A DNA stretch of 64,000 nucleotides from Phytohabitans sp037414955 (GCA_037414955.1 JBBEWH010000180.1:1-64000); one strand, 5' to 3'. Positions 16,577 through 26,134 are shown, counted from the stretch's first letter. The notes: generated by a model from the letters alone, not told the origin. Numbers and translations are program-made.

Positions 16577-18205
16577 ATGAAATCTACGGATCTCGGCAAG
16601 CCTACGGACACCGGCTTCGACCGCCGGAAACTGCTCGCCGGCGTGGGGTTGGGCACGGCCGGCGCGCTGAGCGCCGCCGCGCTGCGGCCCACCGAGGCGC
16701 TCGCGGACATGGTCCGCCAGGAGGTCCAGGTCCTCGCGACCCAGCCGGACCGGTTCGGCCGCATGTTCCCGAACCTGCCGTCGTTCATGTCGACGCAGAA
16801 CCCGGCTTTCGAGCGCACGGTCAGCGCGCTGGCGGACTTCGGCAACGGTGGCCGCAGGCTGAACGCCAACGACGCGCTCGGCGCGGGGCCGGTCGCGCTG
16901 ATCGTCGACCCGCAGCTGAGCGTCAACAACCCGAACAACCCGAACCAGACCGCGGGCATGACGTTCCTCGGGCAGTTTCTCGACCACGACATGACGTTCG
17001 ACCAGACCTCCCGGCTGTCCGTGGCCACCCCGCCGGAGAACTCCCCCAACTCCCGCACGCCCGGCCTGGACCTGGACTCCCTGTACGGCGGCGGCCCCGT
17101 CGCCAACCCGGAGTTCTACAACCCGAACGACCGGGCCAAGATGCGGATCGAGAGCGGCGGCCGGTTCGAGGACGTGCCCCGCCAGTCGAACGGCACCGCG
17201 ATCATCTCCGACCCGCGCAATGACGAGAACCTCGTCATCAGCGGTCTGCAGGCCGCGTTCATCAAGTTCCACAACCGGGTGGTCGACGAGGTGGTGCGGG
17301 CGCAGAACCCCGGCCTGAGCACCGAGGCCGCGTTCGCCCAGGCGCGGCAGATCGTGACCTGGCACTACCAGTGGATCATCCTGCACGAGTTCCTGCCGCT
17401 GACGATCGGCCAGGACCGGGTGAACAACATCCTGGCGAACGGCCGCCGCTGGTACACCCCGCCGCTGGGGCAGCACTACATCCCGGTGGAGTTCCAGGGC
17501 GCCGCGTACCGGTTCGGGCACAGCCAGGTGCGGCCGTCGTACCGGGTGAACATGGCCGGCAACCCCGACGGCAGCCCGTTCTTCGCCATGATCTTCGACC
17601 CGGCCGGCCAAGGTCAGGCGGACCCGATCGACATGCGTGGCGGCGCCCGCGCGCCGCGCCGCTTCATCGGCTGGCAGACGTTCTTCGACTTCCCGGGAGC
17701 GTTCGACCCGGGTACGACCAACCCGGCGGTGCGCCCGAACAAGCGGATCGACACGAGGATCTCGACACCGCTGTTCCGCCTGCCGCTGAGTGCGATCTCG
17801 AGCGGCGACGCGCCGATCGCGTTGCCGGTGCGCAACCTGCTGCGGCATATCACCTGGCAGATCGCCTCGGGGCAGTCGATCGCGCAGGCGATCGGCGCGC
17901 CGGTGCTGGGCGCGTCGAGCTTCCCGGAGCTGGGCGGATACGGAGTCGCTCTGGAGTCCAACACGCCACTGTGGTATTACGTGTTGAAGGAGGCAGAACT
18001 ACTGGAACAGGGGCTGCGGCTCGGGCCGGTCGGCTCGACGATCGTGGGCGAGGTGTTCATCGGGCTGCTCCAACTCGCGCCTGGCTCGTATCTGCGTGAC
18101 AACCCCGGGTTCCGGCCGACCCTACCGGCGCGGACGGCGGGCACCTTCCGCATGGTGGATCTGTTGACGTATGCCCAGGTCGATCCGGTCAGCAGAGGGC
18201 AGTGA
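16577..18205 (+). CDS. Tat-exported animal-type haem peroxidase
   Basis: 542 residues. The N-terminus has a twin-arginine signal (DRRKLLAGVGLG). The catalytic domain shows the distal histidine in GQFLDHDMTFD (His137) and the proximal histidine in YRFGHSQVRPSY (His315), with IISDPRNDEN and FIKFHNRVVDEV between them, as in the peroxidase/cyclooxygenase superfamily. It should be folded with haem in the cytoplasm and act outside the membrane, using peroxide. The substrate is not known. AAAGGAGA precedes the ATG. No haem-related gene is adjacent. Confidence 0.88.
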   Translation: MKSTDLGKPTDTGFDRRKLLAGVGLGTAGALSAAALRPTEALADMVRQEVQVLATQPDRFGRMFPNLPSFMSTQNPAFERTVSALADFGNGGRRLNANDALGAGPVALIVDPQLSVNNPNNPNQTAGMTFLGQFLDHDMTFDQTSRLSVATPPENSPNSRTPGLDLDSLYGGGPVANPEFYNPNDRAKMRIESGGRFEDVPRQSNGTAIISDPRNDENLVISGLQAAFIKFHNRVVDEVVRAQNPGLSTEAAFAQARQIVTWHYQWIILHEFLPLTIGQDRVNNILANGRRWYTPPLGQHYIPVEFQGAAYRFGHSQVRPSYRVNMAGNPDGSPFFAMIFDPAGQGQADPIDMRGGARAPRRFIGWQTFFDFPGAFDPGTTNPAVRPNKRIDTRISTPLFRLPLSAISSGDAPIALPVRNLLRHITWQIASGQSIAQAIGAPVLGASSFPELGGYGVALESNTPLWYYVLKEAELLEQGLRLGPVGSTIVGEVFIGLLQLAPGSYLRDNPGFRPTLPARTAGTFRMVDLLTYAQVDPVSRGQ

Positions 18206-18346
18206 CCTGGGTATCGCACGACCTGGGCATAACAAGAAACCCCTAGGACCGATGCGCCGTCTGAGGCATTCGTCCGACACTCACACTCACGGAAGTCTAT
18301 GTAACAAAATGGAAACTTGGCGGGCAATGGTGCCGCGGAGGCCGGC

Positions 18347-19642
18347 GTGCAGCAGAGATGGTCATCGGGCGCACGATTCGGTAGGGTCGCGATCCGGTCT
18401 AGCCGCCGGCTGTTCCGGGACGCGTTGGTCGTCTGTCTGTCAGCGTATCCAGACCTGACAGTCGTCGGACATGTCGCGGACGACGCCGCGCTGTTCGGCC
18501 TGTGTGACCTATGTGGACCGGACATGGTCGTCTACGACGCCGGGGCCAACCTCGCGGACGCGCTGCGGCCGCTGCGCGAGCTGCGCGCCCGGTACCGGTA
18601 CCTGCGCCTGGTGGTGGTGTACGAGCGCCTGTCCGCCGCCGAGCTGGCGGCGAGCCAGGAAGCCGGCGTGGACACGCTCGTCCCGGCGTCGCACGGCCTC
18701 GACGCGCTGCTGATGCTGCTGCACCAGCACGCCGAGGCCGCGCGCGTCGGTGGCGCCGCGCGGTCCAGTGGCCTGACCGAGCAGGAGCGGGAGATCCTCA
18801 CGCTCACCGCCGCCGGCCACACGGTCAGCCGGATCGCCGAGCTGCTCAGCCTCACACCGTGCACTGTGGAGAACGCCAAGCGGCGCATCTACCAGAAGCT
18901 CGCCGTGTCCAGCCAGAGCCACGCGGTCGCCCGGGCGGCGGCGCTGGGCCTGGTCAACCGGCTGCCGATCACCCGGCCCCGGGCGTACGCGATGAACAGC
19001 CTGCGGCTCGCGGTGCTGCGCGGGCCCGACGTGCCCGCCCGCCACCAGGCGGCGGCGGCCCTGCTGTCGCACCAGATCCCGTTCGTCACGGCCACCGACC
19101 CCGGCGGCGACCTCGCGGAGTACGCGGGCGCGGGGTCCGCGCCGGTCGTGCTGGTCGATCCGGTACCGGGCGACTGGCCCCGCGCCGGCGAGGGCTGGGT
19201 GCCGGTGCTGCTGGTCACGTCCACGCCCATGACCCGCGCGGACACGCTGGACGCGCTGCGCCGCGGCGCGACCGGCATCGTGGCCGCGGAGCGCATCGGT
19301 CTGGCCCTCGTGCCGGCCCTCACCCTGGCCGTGTCCGGTCACCTGACCATCGACCCGGCGGCCGCCGCCTGGCTCATCGACGCGCTCGGCAACCGCGCCG
19401 GTGAGTCGGACGGCGGGCTGCCGGACCTGACCACCCGCGAGGGCGACATCCTGCGCTCGATCGCCGCCGGCCACACCGTGCGGCAGACCGCGCGGTCGCT
19501 CGGCATCGCGGAGAAGACCGTGGAGAACACGCAGGCGCGGCTGTTCCGCAAGCTCGGCGCCCGGAACCGGGCCGGCGCCCTGGCGACCGCGCACGCCCTG
19601 GGCCTCCTGGAACTCCTGCAGACCGACCGGCTCTCCCGCTGA
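18347..19642 (+). CDS. internally duplicated LuxR-type regulator (two receiver-like and two HTH parts)
   Basis: 431 residues made of two similar halves. Half 1 has a receiver-like alpha/beta part (PDMVVYDAG) and a LuxR helix-turn-helix (LTEQEREILTLTAAGHTV...CTVENAKRRIYQKL). Half 2 has a weaker receiver-like part and a second helix-turn-helix (LTTREGDILRSIAAGHTV...KTVENTQARLFRKL). Each half ends with a similar helix (ARAAALGLVNRL and ATAHALGLLELL). GTG at 18347 has GGAGG five bases upstream. No kinase is adjacent, and the second half lacks a clear phospho-acceptor Asp. A single chain could bind DNA as a built-in dimer. Confidence 0.8.
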   Translation: MQQRWSSGARFGRVAIRSSRRLFRDALVVCLSAYPDLTVVGHVADDAALFGLCDLCGPDMVVYDAGANLADALRPLRELRARYRYLRLVVVYERLSAAELAASQEAGVDTLVPASHGLDALLMLLHQHAEAARVGGAARSSGLTEQEREILTLTAAGHTVSRIAELLSLTPCTVENAKRRIYQKLAVSSQSHAVARAAALGLVNRLPITRPRAYAMNSLRLAVLRGPDVPARHQAAAALLSHQIPFVTATDPGGDLAEYAGAGSAPVVLVDPVPGDWPRAGEGWVPVLLVTSTPMTRADTLDALRRGATGIVAAERIGLALVPALTLAVSGHLTIDPAAAAWLIDALGNRAGESDGGLPDLTTREGDILRSIAAGHTVRQTARSLGIAEKTVENTQARLFRKLGARNRAGALATAHALGLLELLQTDRLSR

Positions 19643-19647
19643 CCGTC

Positions 19648-19703
19648 CATGATCAAGGCGTCCTTCACGTCGTTCTAGCTACGTGAAGGACGCCTTGATC
19701 ATG
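19648..19703. repeat. 56-bp palindromic element, copy 5
   Basis: Starts CATGATCAAGGCGTCCTTCA; its centre contains CGTCGTTCTAGCTACG. It lies 6 bp after the stop of the double LuxR gene and 43 bp before the ArsR gene. Confidence 0.95.
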
Positions 19704-19745
19704 GCTATGTGCCGGGTCTTGCTTATATAAGTCTAGGCTGGCATA

Positions 19746-20096
19746 GTGGCGGGTGTGCACGCGTTCGATGTCCTCGGCGACCCGGTGCGGCGGCGCATCC
19801 TGGAGCTGCTCGCCGACGGCGAGCAGGCGTCGGGCGCGATCACCGCGACGATCCAGCGGGAGTTCGGCATCTCCCAGCCCGCCGTGTCGCAACACCTGCG
19901 GGTGCTGCGCGACAGCGGGTTCGCGTCCGTGCGCGCCGCGGGCACCCGCCGGCTGTACACAGTGGAGACCGCGCCGCTGCGCGAGGTCGACGCCTGGCTG
20001 GACCGGTTCCGGCGATTCTGGGACCAGCGCCTCGACGCCCTGGCCACCGAGCTGGCCCGCGGCAAGCGGGCCCGCCGACTGAAGGAGGAAGAATGA
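19746..20096 (+). CDS. ArsR-family transcriptional regulator
   Basis: 116 residues with a winged helix-turn-helix: HAFDVLGDPVRRRILELLADGE at the N-terminus, then FGISQPAVSQHLRVLRDSGFASVRAAGTRRLYTV. No metal-binding cysteine pair is present, so it is not a classical metal sensor. It is coupled by a 4-bp overlap (ATGA) to an SRPBCC gene, a very common actinobacterial pair in which the repressor controls the operon. GTG at 19746 or 19755 may be the start. Confidence 0.88.
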   Translation: MAGVHAFDVLGDPVRRRILELLADGEQASGAITATIQREFGISQPAVSQHLRVLRDSGFASVRAAGTRRLYTVETAPLREVDAWLDRFRRFWDQRLDALATELARGKRARRLKEEE

Positions 20097-20716
20097 GCGA
20101 CATCCTTGACGAACTGGCCGCCGTGCACCGTGCGGTGCGCACCGACGGCGCGGACGCCACCGTGGTGCTGACCCGGGGATACGACGCACCCGTCGACGAC
20201 GTGTGGGACGCCATCACGAGCCCGGAGCGGCTCTCCCGCTGGTTCCTGCCGGTCAGCGGCGACCTGCGGCTCGGCGGCACGTACCAGTTGCAGGGCAACG
20301 CGGGCGGCGAGATCCTGCGCTGCGAGCCACCCCAGCTGCTCGCCGTCACCTGGCTGTTCGGCGAGAACCCGTTGCCCAGCCAGGTGACCGTGCGACTGTC
20401 GTCCGAAGCGGACGGTGCGACGACGACCCTGGAGCTGGAGCACGCCGCGACGGTCGACCCGAAGTTCTGGGACGAATACGGGCCGGGCGCGGTCGGCGTC
20501 GGCTGGGACCTCGGGCTGCTCGGCCTCGCCCTGCACCTGCGCGGCGACTCCATCGGCAACCCCGAGGAGTGGGAGTCCACACCGGAGGGTCGTGCGTTCG
20601 CCACCCGCAGCGCGGAGTCGTGGGGCGTCGCGATGGCCGCCACCGGTGCGAACCCCGACGACGTGGCCCGCATGGTGGCCAACACGACCGCCTTCTACGC
20701 ACCCCCGCCGTCCTAG
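20093..20716 (+). CDS. SRPBCC (AHSA1-like) protein
   Basis: 207 residues. The AHSA1-type START-like fold is visible as VVLTRGYDAPVDDVWDAITSPERLSRWFLPVSGDLRLGG, then ILRCEPPQLLAVTW and the long C-terminal helix region after GVGWDLGLLGLALHL. Such proteins bind hydrophobic ligands or act as cofactors; the ligand is unknown. AAGGAGGAAGA precedes the ATG. It is co-transcribed with the ArsR gene and converges on the BTAD regulator. Confidence 0.85.
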   Translation: MSDILDELAAVHRAVRTDGADATVVLTRGYDAPVDDVWDAITSPERLSRWFLPVSGDLRLGGTYQLQGNAGGEILRCEPPQLLAVTWLFGENPLPSQVTVRLSSEADGATTTLELEHAATVDPKFWDEYGPGAVGVGWDLGLLGLALHLRGDSIGNPEEWESTPEGRAFATRSAESWGVAMAATGANPDDVARMVANTTAFYAPPPS

Positions 20717-20737
20717 GGTCCTGTTGGGGACGGCCGC

Positions 20738-21526
20738 CTAGAGGTGGGCGCCGGCCAGTGCTGGCCGGCCGGCCAGTGCCGGGCGGCCGGCGAGCAGGGG
20801 GTCTCCGATCAGCATGGCCCGGTGCGCGGCCCGCAGCTCCCGGCCCGGATCGACGCCGAGCCGATCCACCAGCACCTCCCGCACCGACTGGTAGGCCTCC
20901 AGCGCCTCCGCCTGCCGGCCCGCCCGGTACAGCGCCACGATCAGCCGGTACCACAGCGGTTCGCGGAGCGGGTGCTGCGCCGTCAGGTCGCGCAGCTGCG
21001 GCACCAGGTCGGCGTGCGCCCCCGCGGACAGCAACAGGTCGATGCGGCGCTCGGCCGCGGCGAACCACTCCTCGGTCAACCCGGGCACGTGCTGGGCGCG
21101 CAACCGGTCCGACTCGACATCCTGCAACGGCTCGCCGCGCCAGCAGGCCAACGCCCGGTCGAGCAGGTCCAGCTCGGTGGCGCCGGCGGCGGACCGCGCC
21201 TCCCGCACCAACGCCCGGAAGCGGTAGACGTCGACGGAGTGCGCGGGCACCGTCAACGTGTACCCACCCGGCGCGCCGGCGATGACGTCGACGCCGAGGT
21301 CCGCCCGCAGCCGGGTCATGGTCGTGGACACCGCCCGCCGGAACAGATCCGGCGGGCGCTCGCCCCACAGGTGCTCCGCGAGCGCCTCCGCGTTCACCGT
21401 CCGTCCGGGCGCCATCGCCAGCGCCGCCAGGGCAGTCTTCCGGCGCTGCGCACCGACACCGCGCGGCCGCCCGTCCACGACGACCCGCACCGGCCCCAGC
21501 AGCCCGATCTCCAGTTCAGCGGCCAC
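20738..21526 (-). CDS. SARP/AfsR-type regulator with BTAD domain
   Basis: 262 residues. An OmpR-like winged helix DNA-binding domain (about 1-95; LEIGLLGPVRVVVDG, GAQRRKTALAALAMAPGRTV, AVSTTMTRLRADL) is followed by a bacterial transcriptional activation domain of TPR-like helices (about 100-245). It lacks the ATPase domain of AfsR, so it is a small SARP. GTG at 21526 has GGGGGGA upstream. Its tail has short GRPALA repeats, matching a repeated GC tract in the DNA. SARPs often activate secondary metabolism; no target is obvious next to it. Confidence 0.85.
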   Translation of the reverse strand: MAAELEIGLLGPVRVVVDGRPRGVGAQRRKTALAALAMAPGRTVNAEALAEHLWGERPPDLFRRAVSTTMTRLRADLGVDVIAGAPGGYTLTVPAHSVDVYRFRALVREARSAAGATELDLLDRALACWRGEPLQDVESDRLRAQHVPGLTEEWFAAAERRIDLLLSAGAHADLVPQLRDLTAQHPLREPLWYRLIVALYRAGRQAEALEAYQSVREVLVDRLGVDPGRELRAAHRAMLIGDPLLAGRPALAGRPALAGAHL

Positions 21527-21652
21527 AGTTCCCCCCAGTCTCGGCAGCGACACGCACGGATACAAACACAGGACGCCTGGCCTGTCTCCGGCGTTGTCCG
21601 CCATCCCCGACATTCGTTGCCGGATCACGCAACGCCCGCCGCGCCGGTAGCT

Positions 21653-23185
21653 CTATTGGGGGAGGGTGTAACCGGCGTCGGTCAAGATCGCGCGGAGGCG
21701 GCCGAGGGCCCGCTGGGCGTCCGGCTCTGTCTTGGTCCGCAGGAGGAGCGCGAAGGGCGCGTCGGTTTCCGGCCCGTCGTCCCACCAGATCGCCTCGTGC
21801 CAGCCGCCGAACTGCGCGCTGAGGTTCACCTCGAACTCCAGGTAGCGCCCGGGCTTACCGCCGGGCGCCGTCGCCGATCCGCTCCGCCAGTTGGCCGCCG
21901 TGCCCGAGCCCGGGCGGAGCTGGCGGTTCTCCCGCCACCGCGCGTCGCGGTGCGCGCCGGATTGATACCGGATGAGGTACAGCGTCGTGTCATCCAGATC
22001 GCAGAGCCAGCGTTCGGCCTGATTGGGGCCTGGATCGTCTTTGCCGCACTTGTCGAAGGGCAGGCCCGGCGCGAACGACCGGAACTCCGCGGGTACCCCG
22101 GCGGTGGGCTTGTCGCCGGCCGGATCGTCCTGAGTGGCGTACCGGTAGGCCGTCGCCGCGCCGATCGCCACGACGCCGGCGAGCAGCGCGGCGAGGAGGA
22201 GCCGCCCGCGGCGCGGGCGGGAACGACCGGCGACGATCTGGGTGGCCGCTGCTGAGCCCACCGCCGCCGAGCCGGCCAGCGGCGCCCCCAGCCGTCCCAC
22301 CGGCGCCGCCGGCTCGCGGTCCGCCGGCTCGCGCGGTGCTGTCTTGCGAGCCGACGTCTTGCGCAGCGACCCCTTGCGCGCCGCGGTCTGACGCATCGCG
22401 CCGGCGGCGTGCTCCGCGAGCGCGGCCGCCGTCTCATACCGCTGTTGCGGCTGCTTGGCCAGCGCCCGCTCGACCAGCCGGCGCACGGCCGGCGGCACCT
22501 CGGCGGGCAGCGGCGCCGGCGCTTTCTCCAGGTGCATCCACGCCACCGCGAGGTCGTTCTCCGCGTGGAATGGCGGGTGCCCGGCCAGGCACTGGTAGGC
22601 GACGACACCCAGCGAATAGATGTCCGAGAGCGGTGAGGCGCTGGCTCCCTGGAACAGTTCCGGGGCCATGTAGGTCACCGTGCCCATGATCTGGTCCACG
22701 CGGGTCAGCACGTTTCCCGTCGGGGTCTGTGCGACGCCGAAGTCGGTCAGCACGACCGACCCGTCGTCCCGCCGGAGCAGCAGGTTGCCCGGCTTGACGT
22801 CCCGGTGGACCACATCCTTCTCGTGCGCGGCGTGGAGCGCGAGGGCGGCCTGGGCGACGATGCTCATGGTCTCGTCGGGGGAGAGGGCGCCGCGCCGGCG
22901 CAACAAGGCCGACAGCGACTCGCCGTCGACATACTCCATCACGATGAACGGGCCCTCGTCGGAGTCGCACACGTCGTAGATGTCGATAACATTGTGGTGG
23001 TTGACGCTCGCCATGGCGCGGGCTTCCCGCTGGAAGCGCTCGACGAACGCGGAATCCCGCGTCAACTGCCGCAGCGGCATCTTCACCGCGACGGGGCGCC
23101 CCAGGCGGAGGTCGACGGCCCGCCACACTTCCCCCATGCCGCCGTCACCAAGACGTTGTTGGCGGTCATAGCGGCCGTTCAGCAT
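21653..23185 (-). CDS. transmembrane Ser/Thr protein kinase (PknB-like)
   Basis: 510 residues. The kinase domain (about 5-265) has the glycine loop LGDGGMGEVW, catalytic Lys35, HRDVKPGN with Asp129, and DFG at 148-150. A basic, alanine-rich linker leads to one membrane helix (LLLAALLAGVVAIGAATAY, about 330-350). The C-terminal part lies outside the cell and has two cysteines that could form a disulfide; it has no PASTA repeats. No phosphatase or FHA gene is adjacent, so its pathway is open. Confidence 0.9.
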   Translation of the reverse strand: MLNGRYDRQQRLGDGGMGEVWRAVDLRLGRPVAVKMPLRQLTRDSAFVERFQREARAMASVNHHNVIDIYDVCDSDEGPFIVMEYVDGESLSALLRRRGALSPDETMSIVAQAALALHAAHEKDVVHRDVKPGNLLLRRDDGSVVLTDFGVAQTPTGNVLTRVDQIMGTVTYMAPELFQGASASPLSDIYSLGVVAYQCLAGHPPFHAENDLAVAWMHLEKAPAPLPAEVPPAVRRLVERALAKQPQQRYETAAALAEHAAGAMRQTAARKGSLRKTSARKTAPREPADREPAAPVGRLGAPLAGSAAVGSAAATQIVAGRSRPRRGRLLLAALLAGVVAIGAATAYRYATQDDPAGDKPTAGVPAEFRSFAPGLPFDKCGKDDPGPNQAERWLCDLDDTTLYLIRYQSGAHRDARWRENRQLRPGSGTAANWRSGSATAPGGKPGRYLEFEVNLSAQFGGWHEAIWWDDGPETDAPFALLLRTKTEPDAQRALGRLRAILTDAGYTLPQ

Positions 23186-23275
23186 GGCGTGAGCCTACTG
23201 GGAACGCCTTCCTGACGGGTGGAGGCTCGTGGCAAGCTGGTCGGTGGGGGGCGATCCGGAACGGTGGGTGATCGG

Positions 23276-24622
23276 GTGACGACGAGACCGATCGTGAGGT
23301 CCGCGGTGCCGGGCCCGACCGGGCACCCGGTGCTCGGCATGGTGCCGGCTTTTCGCCGCGATCCGCTGGGCACGTTGCTGGCCGGCTTCCAGCGCTACGG
23401 CGACGTCGTCGCCTACCGGTTCGGGCCTCGCCGGGGCCCGCGCCCGTTGACGCAGAGCCTGGTCATGGCCCACCATCCGGACGCGATCCACGAGGTGCTC
23501 ACCACCCCGCGGGTGTTCAGCCGCCGGACCACCGGGTTCCAGGTGCTCACCGAACTGATCGGCACCGGCCTCCTGACCAGCGACGGCGACGTGTGGCTGC
23601 GCCAGCGGCGGACCCTGCAACCGCTGTTCACACCACGCCGGGTGGCCGGCTACACCGCGCTGATGACCGCCGAGGCGGCCCGCATCGCGGCGGACCCCAC
23701 CGTCGTCATGGGCTCCACTGTAGATCTCCACCAGCTCATGCAGCTCTACACGCTGCGGGTCGTCGGTCGCGCGCTCTTCGGCGACGACGTCGACGACGCC
23801 GTGCCGGAGCTGCAGCGCCTGGTGCCGGTGCTGGGCGACCTCGCGCTGGCGCGCACCCTGCAGGTGGTCCGGCCGCCGCTGAGCTGGCCCCTGCCGCGGA
23901 CCCGCCGGATCACCCGGGAACGCGCGGCGCAATACGCCATTGTGGACCGGATCATCGCCCGCCACGCCCGCCGCGGCGCGGGCGACAACCTGCTCAGCCG
24001 GCTGTCCGCCGCCCGCGACCCGGAGACCGGACAATCACTGTCCACCGAGGAGATACGCGACCAGGCGCTGGTCTTCCTGCTCGCCGGGCACGAGACGACG
24101 GCGGGCGCGCTCACCTTCACCCTGCACCAACTCGGCCGCCACCCGGCGGCACAGGATCGCGTCGCGACGGCCGCCGCCAGCGACGGCGGTGACAGCGCCG
24201 CCGCGGACCTGGTCCGGGCGGCGCTGCTGGAGGGCATGCGGCTGTACCCGCCGGCGTACAGCACCGAGCGGCTCGCCGGCGTCGACACCACCCTCTCCGG
24301 GTACCACGTGCCGGCCGGGACCAGGGTGATGCTCTCCTCCTGGATCACCCACCGGCACCCGGACTTCTGGCCCGACCCGGAGCGCTACGACCCCGACCGC
24401 TTCACCGGCCAGCACCAGCGCCCGCGATACGCGTACTTCCCCTTCGGTGGCGGGCCGCGCAGCTGCATCGGCGAACACTTCGCACTGCTGGAAGGCACCA
24501 TCCTGCTGCGCACGCTGCTGGCGCGCTACCGGGTCGAGGCGCTCGACGAGAAGCTCCGCCTCGCGCCGATGATCACGCTACGTCCGGCCGAGCCGGTCCG
24601 CGCCGTCCTGAGGCCGCGCTGA
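23276..24622 (+). CDS. cytochrome P450
   Basis: 448 residues. The I-helix oxygen-binding motif LAGHETTA, the K-helix ExxR motif (EGMR), PERYDPDRF, and the haem-binding loop FPFGGGPRSCIGEH with Cys397 are all present. It therefore looks active, needing a ferredoxin or similar partner not found nearby. The length and the GxHETT motif fit the class that includes CYP102/CYP4-like enzymes. GTG at 23276 and 23264 are both possible starts. Its last 45 bp overlap the 3' end of the opposing ester-cyclase gene. Confidence 0.88.
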   Translation: MTTRPIVRSAVPGPTGHPVLGMVPAFRRDPLGTLLAGFQRYGDVVAYRFGPRRGPRPLTQSLVMAHHPDAIHEVLTTPRVFSRRTTGFQVLTELIGTGLLTSDGDVWLRQRRTLQPLFTPRRVAGYTALMTAEAARIAADPTVVMGSTVDLHQLMQLYTLRVVGRALFGDDVDDAVPELQRLVPVLGDLALARTLQVVRPPLSWPLPRTRRITRERAAQYAIVDRIIARHARRGAGDNLLSRLSAARDPETGQSLSTEEIRDQALVFLLAGHETTAGALTFTLHQLGRHPAAQDRVATAAASDGGDSAAADLVRAALLEGMRLYPPAYSTERLAGVDTTLSGYHVPAGTRVMLSSWITHRHPDFWPDPERYDPDRFTGQHQRPRYAYFPFGGGPRSCIGEHFALLEGTILLRTLLARYRVEALDEKLRLAPMITLRPAEPVRAVLRPR

Positions 24623-25381
24623 CTGGCCCGTCTGCCCGGCGCCCGTCTGCCCCGTGCTCATCTGGCCCGTGCCCGTCTGGCCCGTGCCCGTCTGGATCGC
24701 GCCGATCTCGCGGAGGAGGCCGAGGAAGTCGTAGTTCCACCAGCCTTCCTCGATCTTGCCCTCCCGCAGCCGGTGCACGGTCATGCCGTTGAGCGTGAGC
24801 CGCTTGCCGGTGGGCGCGGCGCCCATGAACTCGCCGGTGTGCCGGCTCTGCCAGCTCCAGCGGGTGCACACCCGGTCGCCCTCGGCGAGCTGGTCCTCGA
24901 TCGTGAACCGGAACTCGCTGAACGCCTGCCGGTACATCTCGACCTCGGCGCGCATGCCCTCCACGCCGCGGATGTCCTCCTCGTTGTTCGGATCGTGGTC
25001 GACGTAGCGGTCCGAGAACACCTCGGCCAGCCCGCCGAGTTCGCCGCTGTTGGCCATGTCGTAGAAGCGGCGGCACACCGTTTTGTTGAGCTGCTCGTCG
25101 CGCACGATGTCGAGGTCGGTGAAGCGCGGCGGCATCTCGCAGAGCGCCACCAACTCCTGGAAGATCCGATCCGTCTCCGGGAGGTTCGAGTTCCGCATCG
25201 CCTCCTCGTACGACGGGAACTCGACGATCTCGACGACGTGGTGGCTGTCGGCCCGGTCCTTGGCCAGCGTGGCGTGGGTCGCGGTCCGCCTGCCCTGGGT
25301 CTGTTCCACCCAGGTGTCCAGGAGCCGGCTCACGTCGTCGACCTTGTCGGTCTTGCAGTCGATGATCTGAACGAAGGTCAT
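24578..25381 (-). CDS. ester cyclase/SnoaL-like protein with N-terminal dimeric-barrel domain
   Basis: 267 residues. Residues 1-90 look like a small ferredoxin-like barrel (FVQIIDCKTDKVDDVSRLLD, HHVVEIVEFPSYEEAM). Residues about 105-235 match the SnoaL/ester-cyclase fold (CRRFYDMANSGELGGLAEVFSDRYVDHDP, GKRLTLNGMTVHRLREGKIEEGWWNYD). The C-terminal 35 residues are (GQTGT)-type repeats and an extension that reads antisense through the end of the P450 gene. GGGGAGGACGTC precedes the ATG. The substrate is unknown. Confidence 0.8.
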   Translation of the reverse strand: MTFVQIIDCKTDKVDDVSRLLDTWVEQTQGRRTATHATLAKDRADSHHVVEIVEFPSYEEAMRNSNLPETDRIFQELVALCEMPPRFTDLDIVRDEQLNKTVCRRFYDMANSGELGGLAEVFSDRYVDHDPNNEEDIRGVEGMRAEVEMYRQAFSEFRFTIEDQLAEGDRVCTRWSWQSRHTGEFMGAAPTGKRLTLNGMTVHRLREGKIEEGWWNYDFLGLLREIGAIQTGTGQTGTGQMSTGQTGAGQTGQSARPQDGADRLGRT

Positions 25382-25464
25382 GACGTCCTCCCCACGATGA
25401 GGGATTTTGTGGCTTTCGCTCAGCCTAGGACCGGCCGATCTGGTAGGCGGGCGTTCGCGAAAAC

Positions 25465-26103
25465 TCACCGGCGCGGCCGGACTGGCGGCTCGGCGGGTGC
25501 GTGCCTCGCCGGGCGGCACCGCAGGGTGACGGCCAGGCCGACCAGCCAGAGCGCGATCGTGACCAGCAGGGCGCGCTCCACCAGGCCGACGACCGCGCCG
25601 CGGCCGAGGACCAGCATGCTCACGCCGACCGTCGCGGACAGTGGCAGCGCCACCCCGGCCGCGACGAGCGACCCGCGGCGCAGTCGCGGGGCGGCGCGCG
25701 CCACCGCCGGCATCGCGAGCACGCACGCCGCCACCGCGACGATGCTCGCGCCCCCGTGCACCAGGTCCGCGGTGGTGGCGGCGTCGAAGGGCGGCAGCGG
25801 GCAACCGGCGCTGCACGTCACCGACCCGGACAGCGCCGCGCCGGCGGCGGCGCCGGCCAGCAGACCGGCCGCCATCCGGCTGGTCGCCAGCACGACCGCC
25901 GCGAGCAACGCCAGCCCTACGGCGACACTCAGCACACCCATCCGGTACGCCGACGCGTGCGCCCCCGGTCCGGCACCCGCCTCACTGACGTACCCCGTCC
26001 AGGCGGGCACCGGCCCCGCGACCACGGCGACCGTCACCGCGGCGCCGCCCGCGATCAGGCATGCCGCCGCGCCCAGTGCGGCGGCCCGGCGGGTCGGTCC
26101 CAT
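25465..26103 (-). CDS. DUF998-like membrane protein
   Basis: 212 residues with about six membrane helices, a loop GYVSEAGAGPGAHASAYRMGV after the first helix and LVHGGASIVA in the middle, as in DUF998 proteins. The two cysteines in SVTCSAGCPLPPFDA face the same loop. The role is unknown. It begins 31 bp from a truncated SDR gene on the other strand. Confidence 0.65.
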   Translation of the reverse strand: MGPTRRAAALGAAACLIAGGAAVTVAVVAGPVPAWTGYVSEAGAGPGAHASAYRMGVLSVAVGLALLAAVVLATSRMAAGLLAGAAAGAALSGSVTCSAGCPLPPFDAATTADLVHGGASIVAVAACVLAMPAVARAAPRLRRGSLVAAGVALPLSATVGVSMLVLGRGAVVGLVERALLVTIALWLVGLAVTLRCRPARHAPAEPPVRPRR

Positions 26104-26134
26104 ACCGCCAACCTAGCGATCCTAGGGTTGACGG

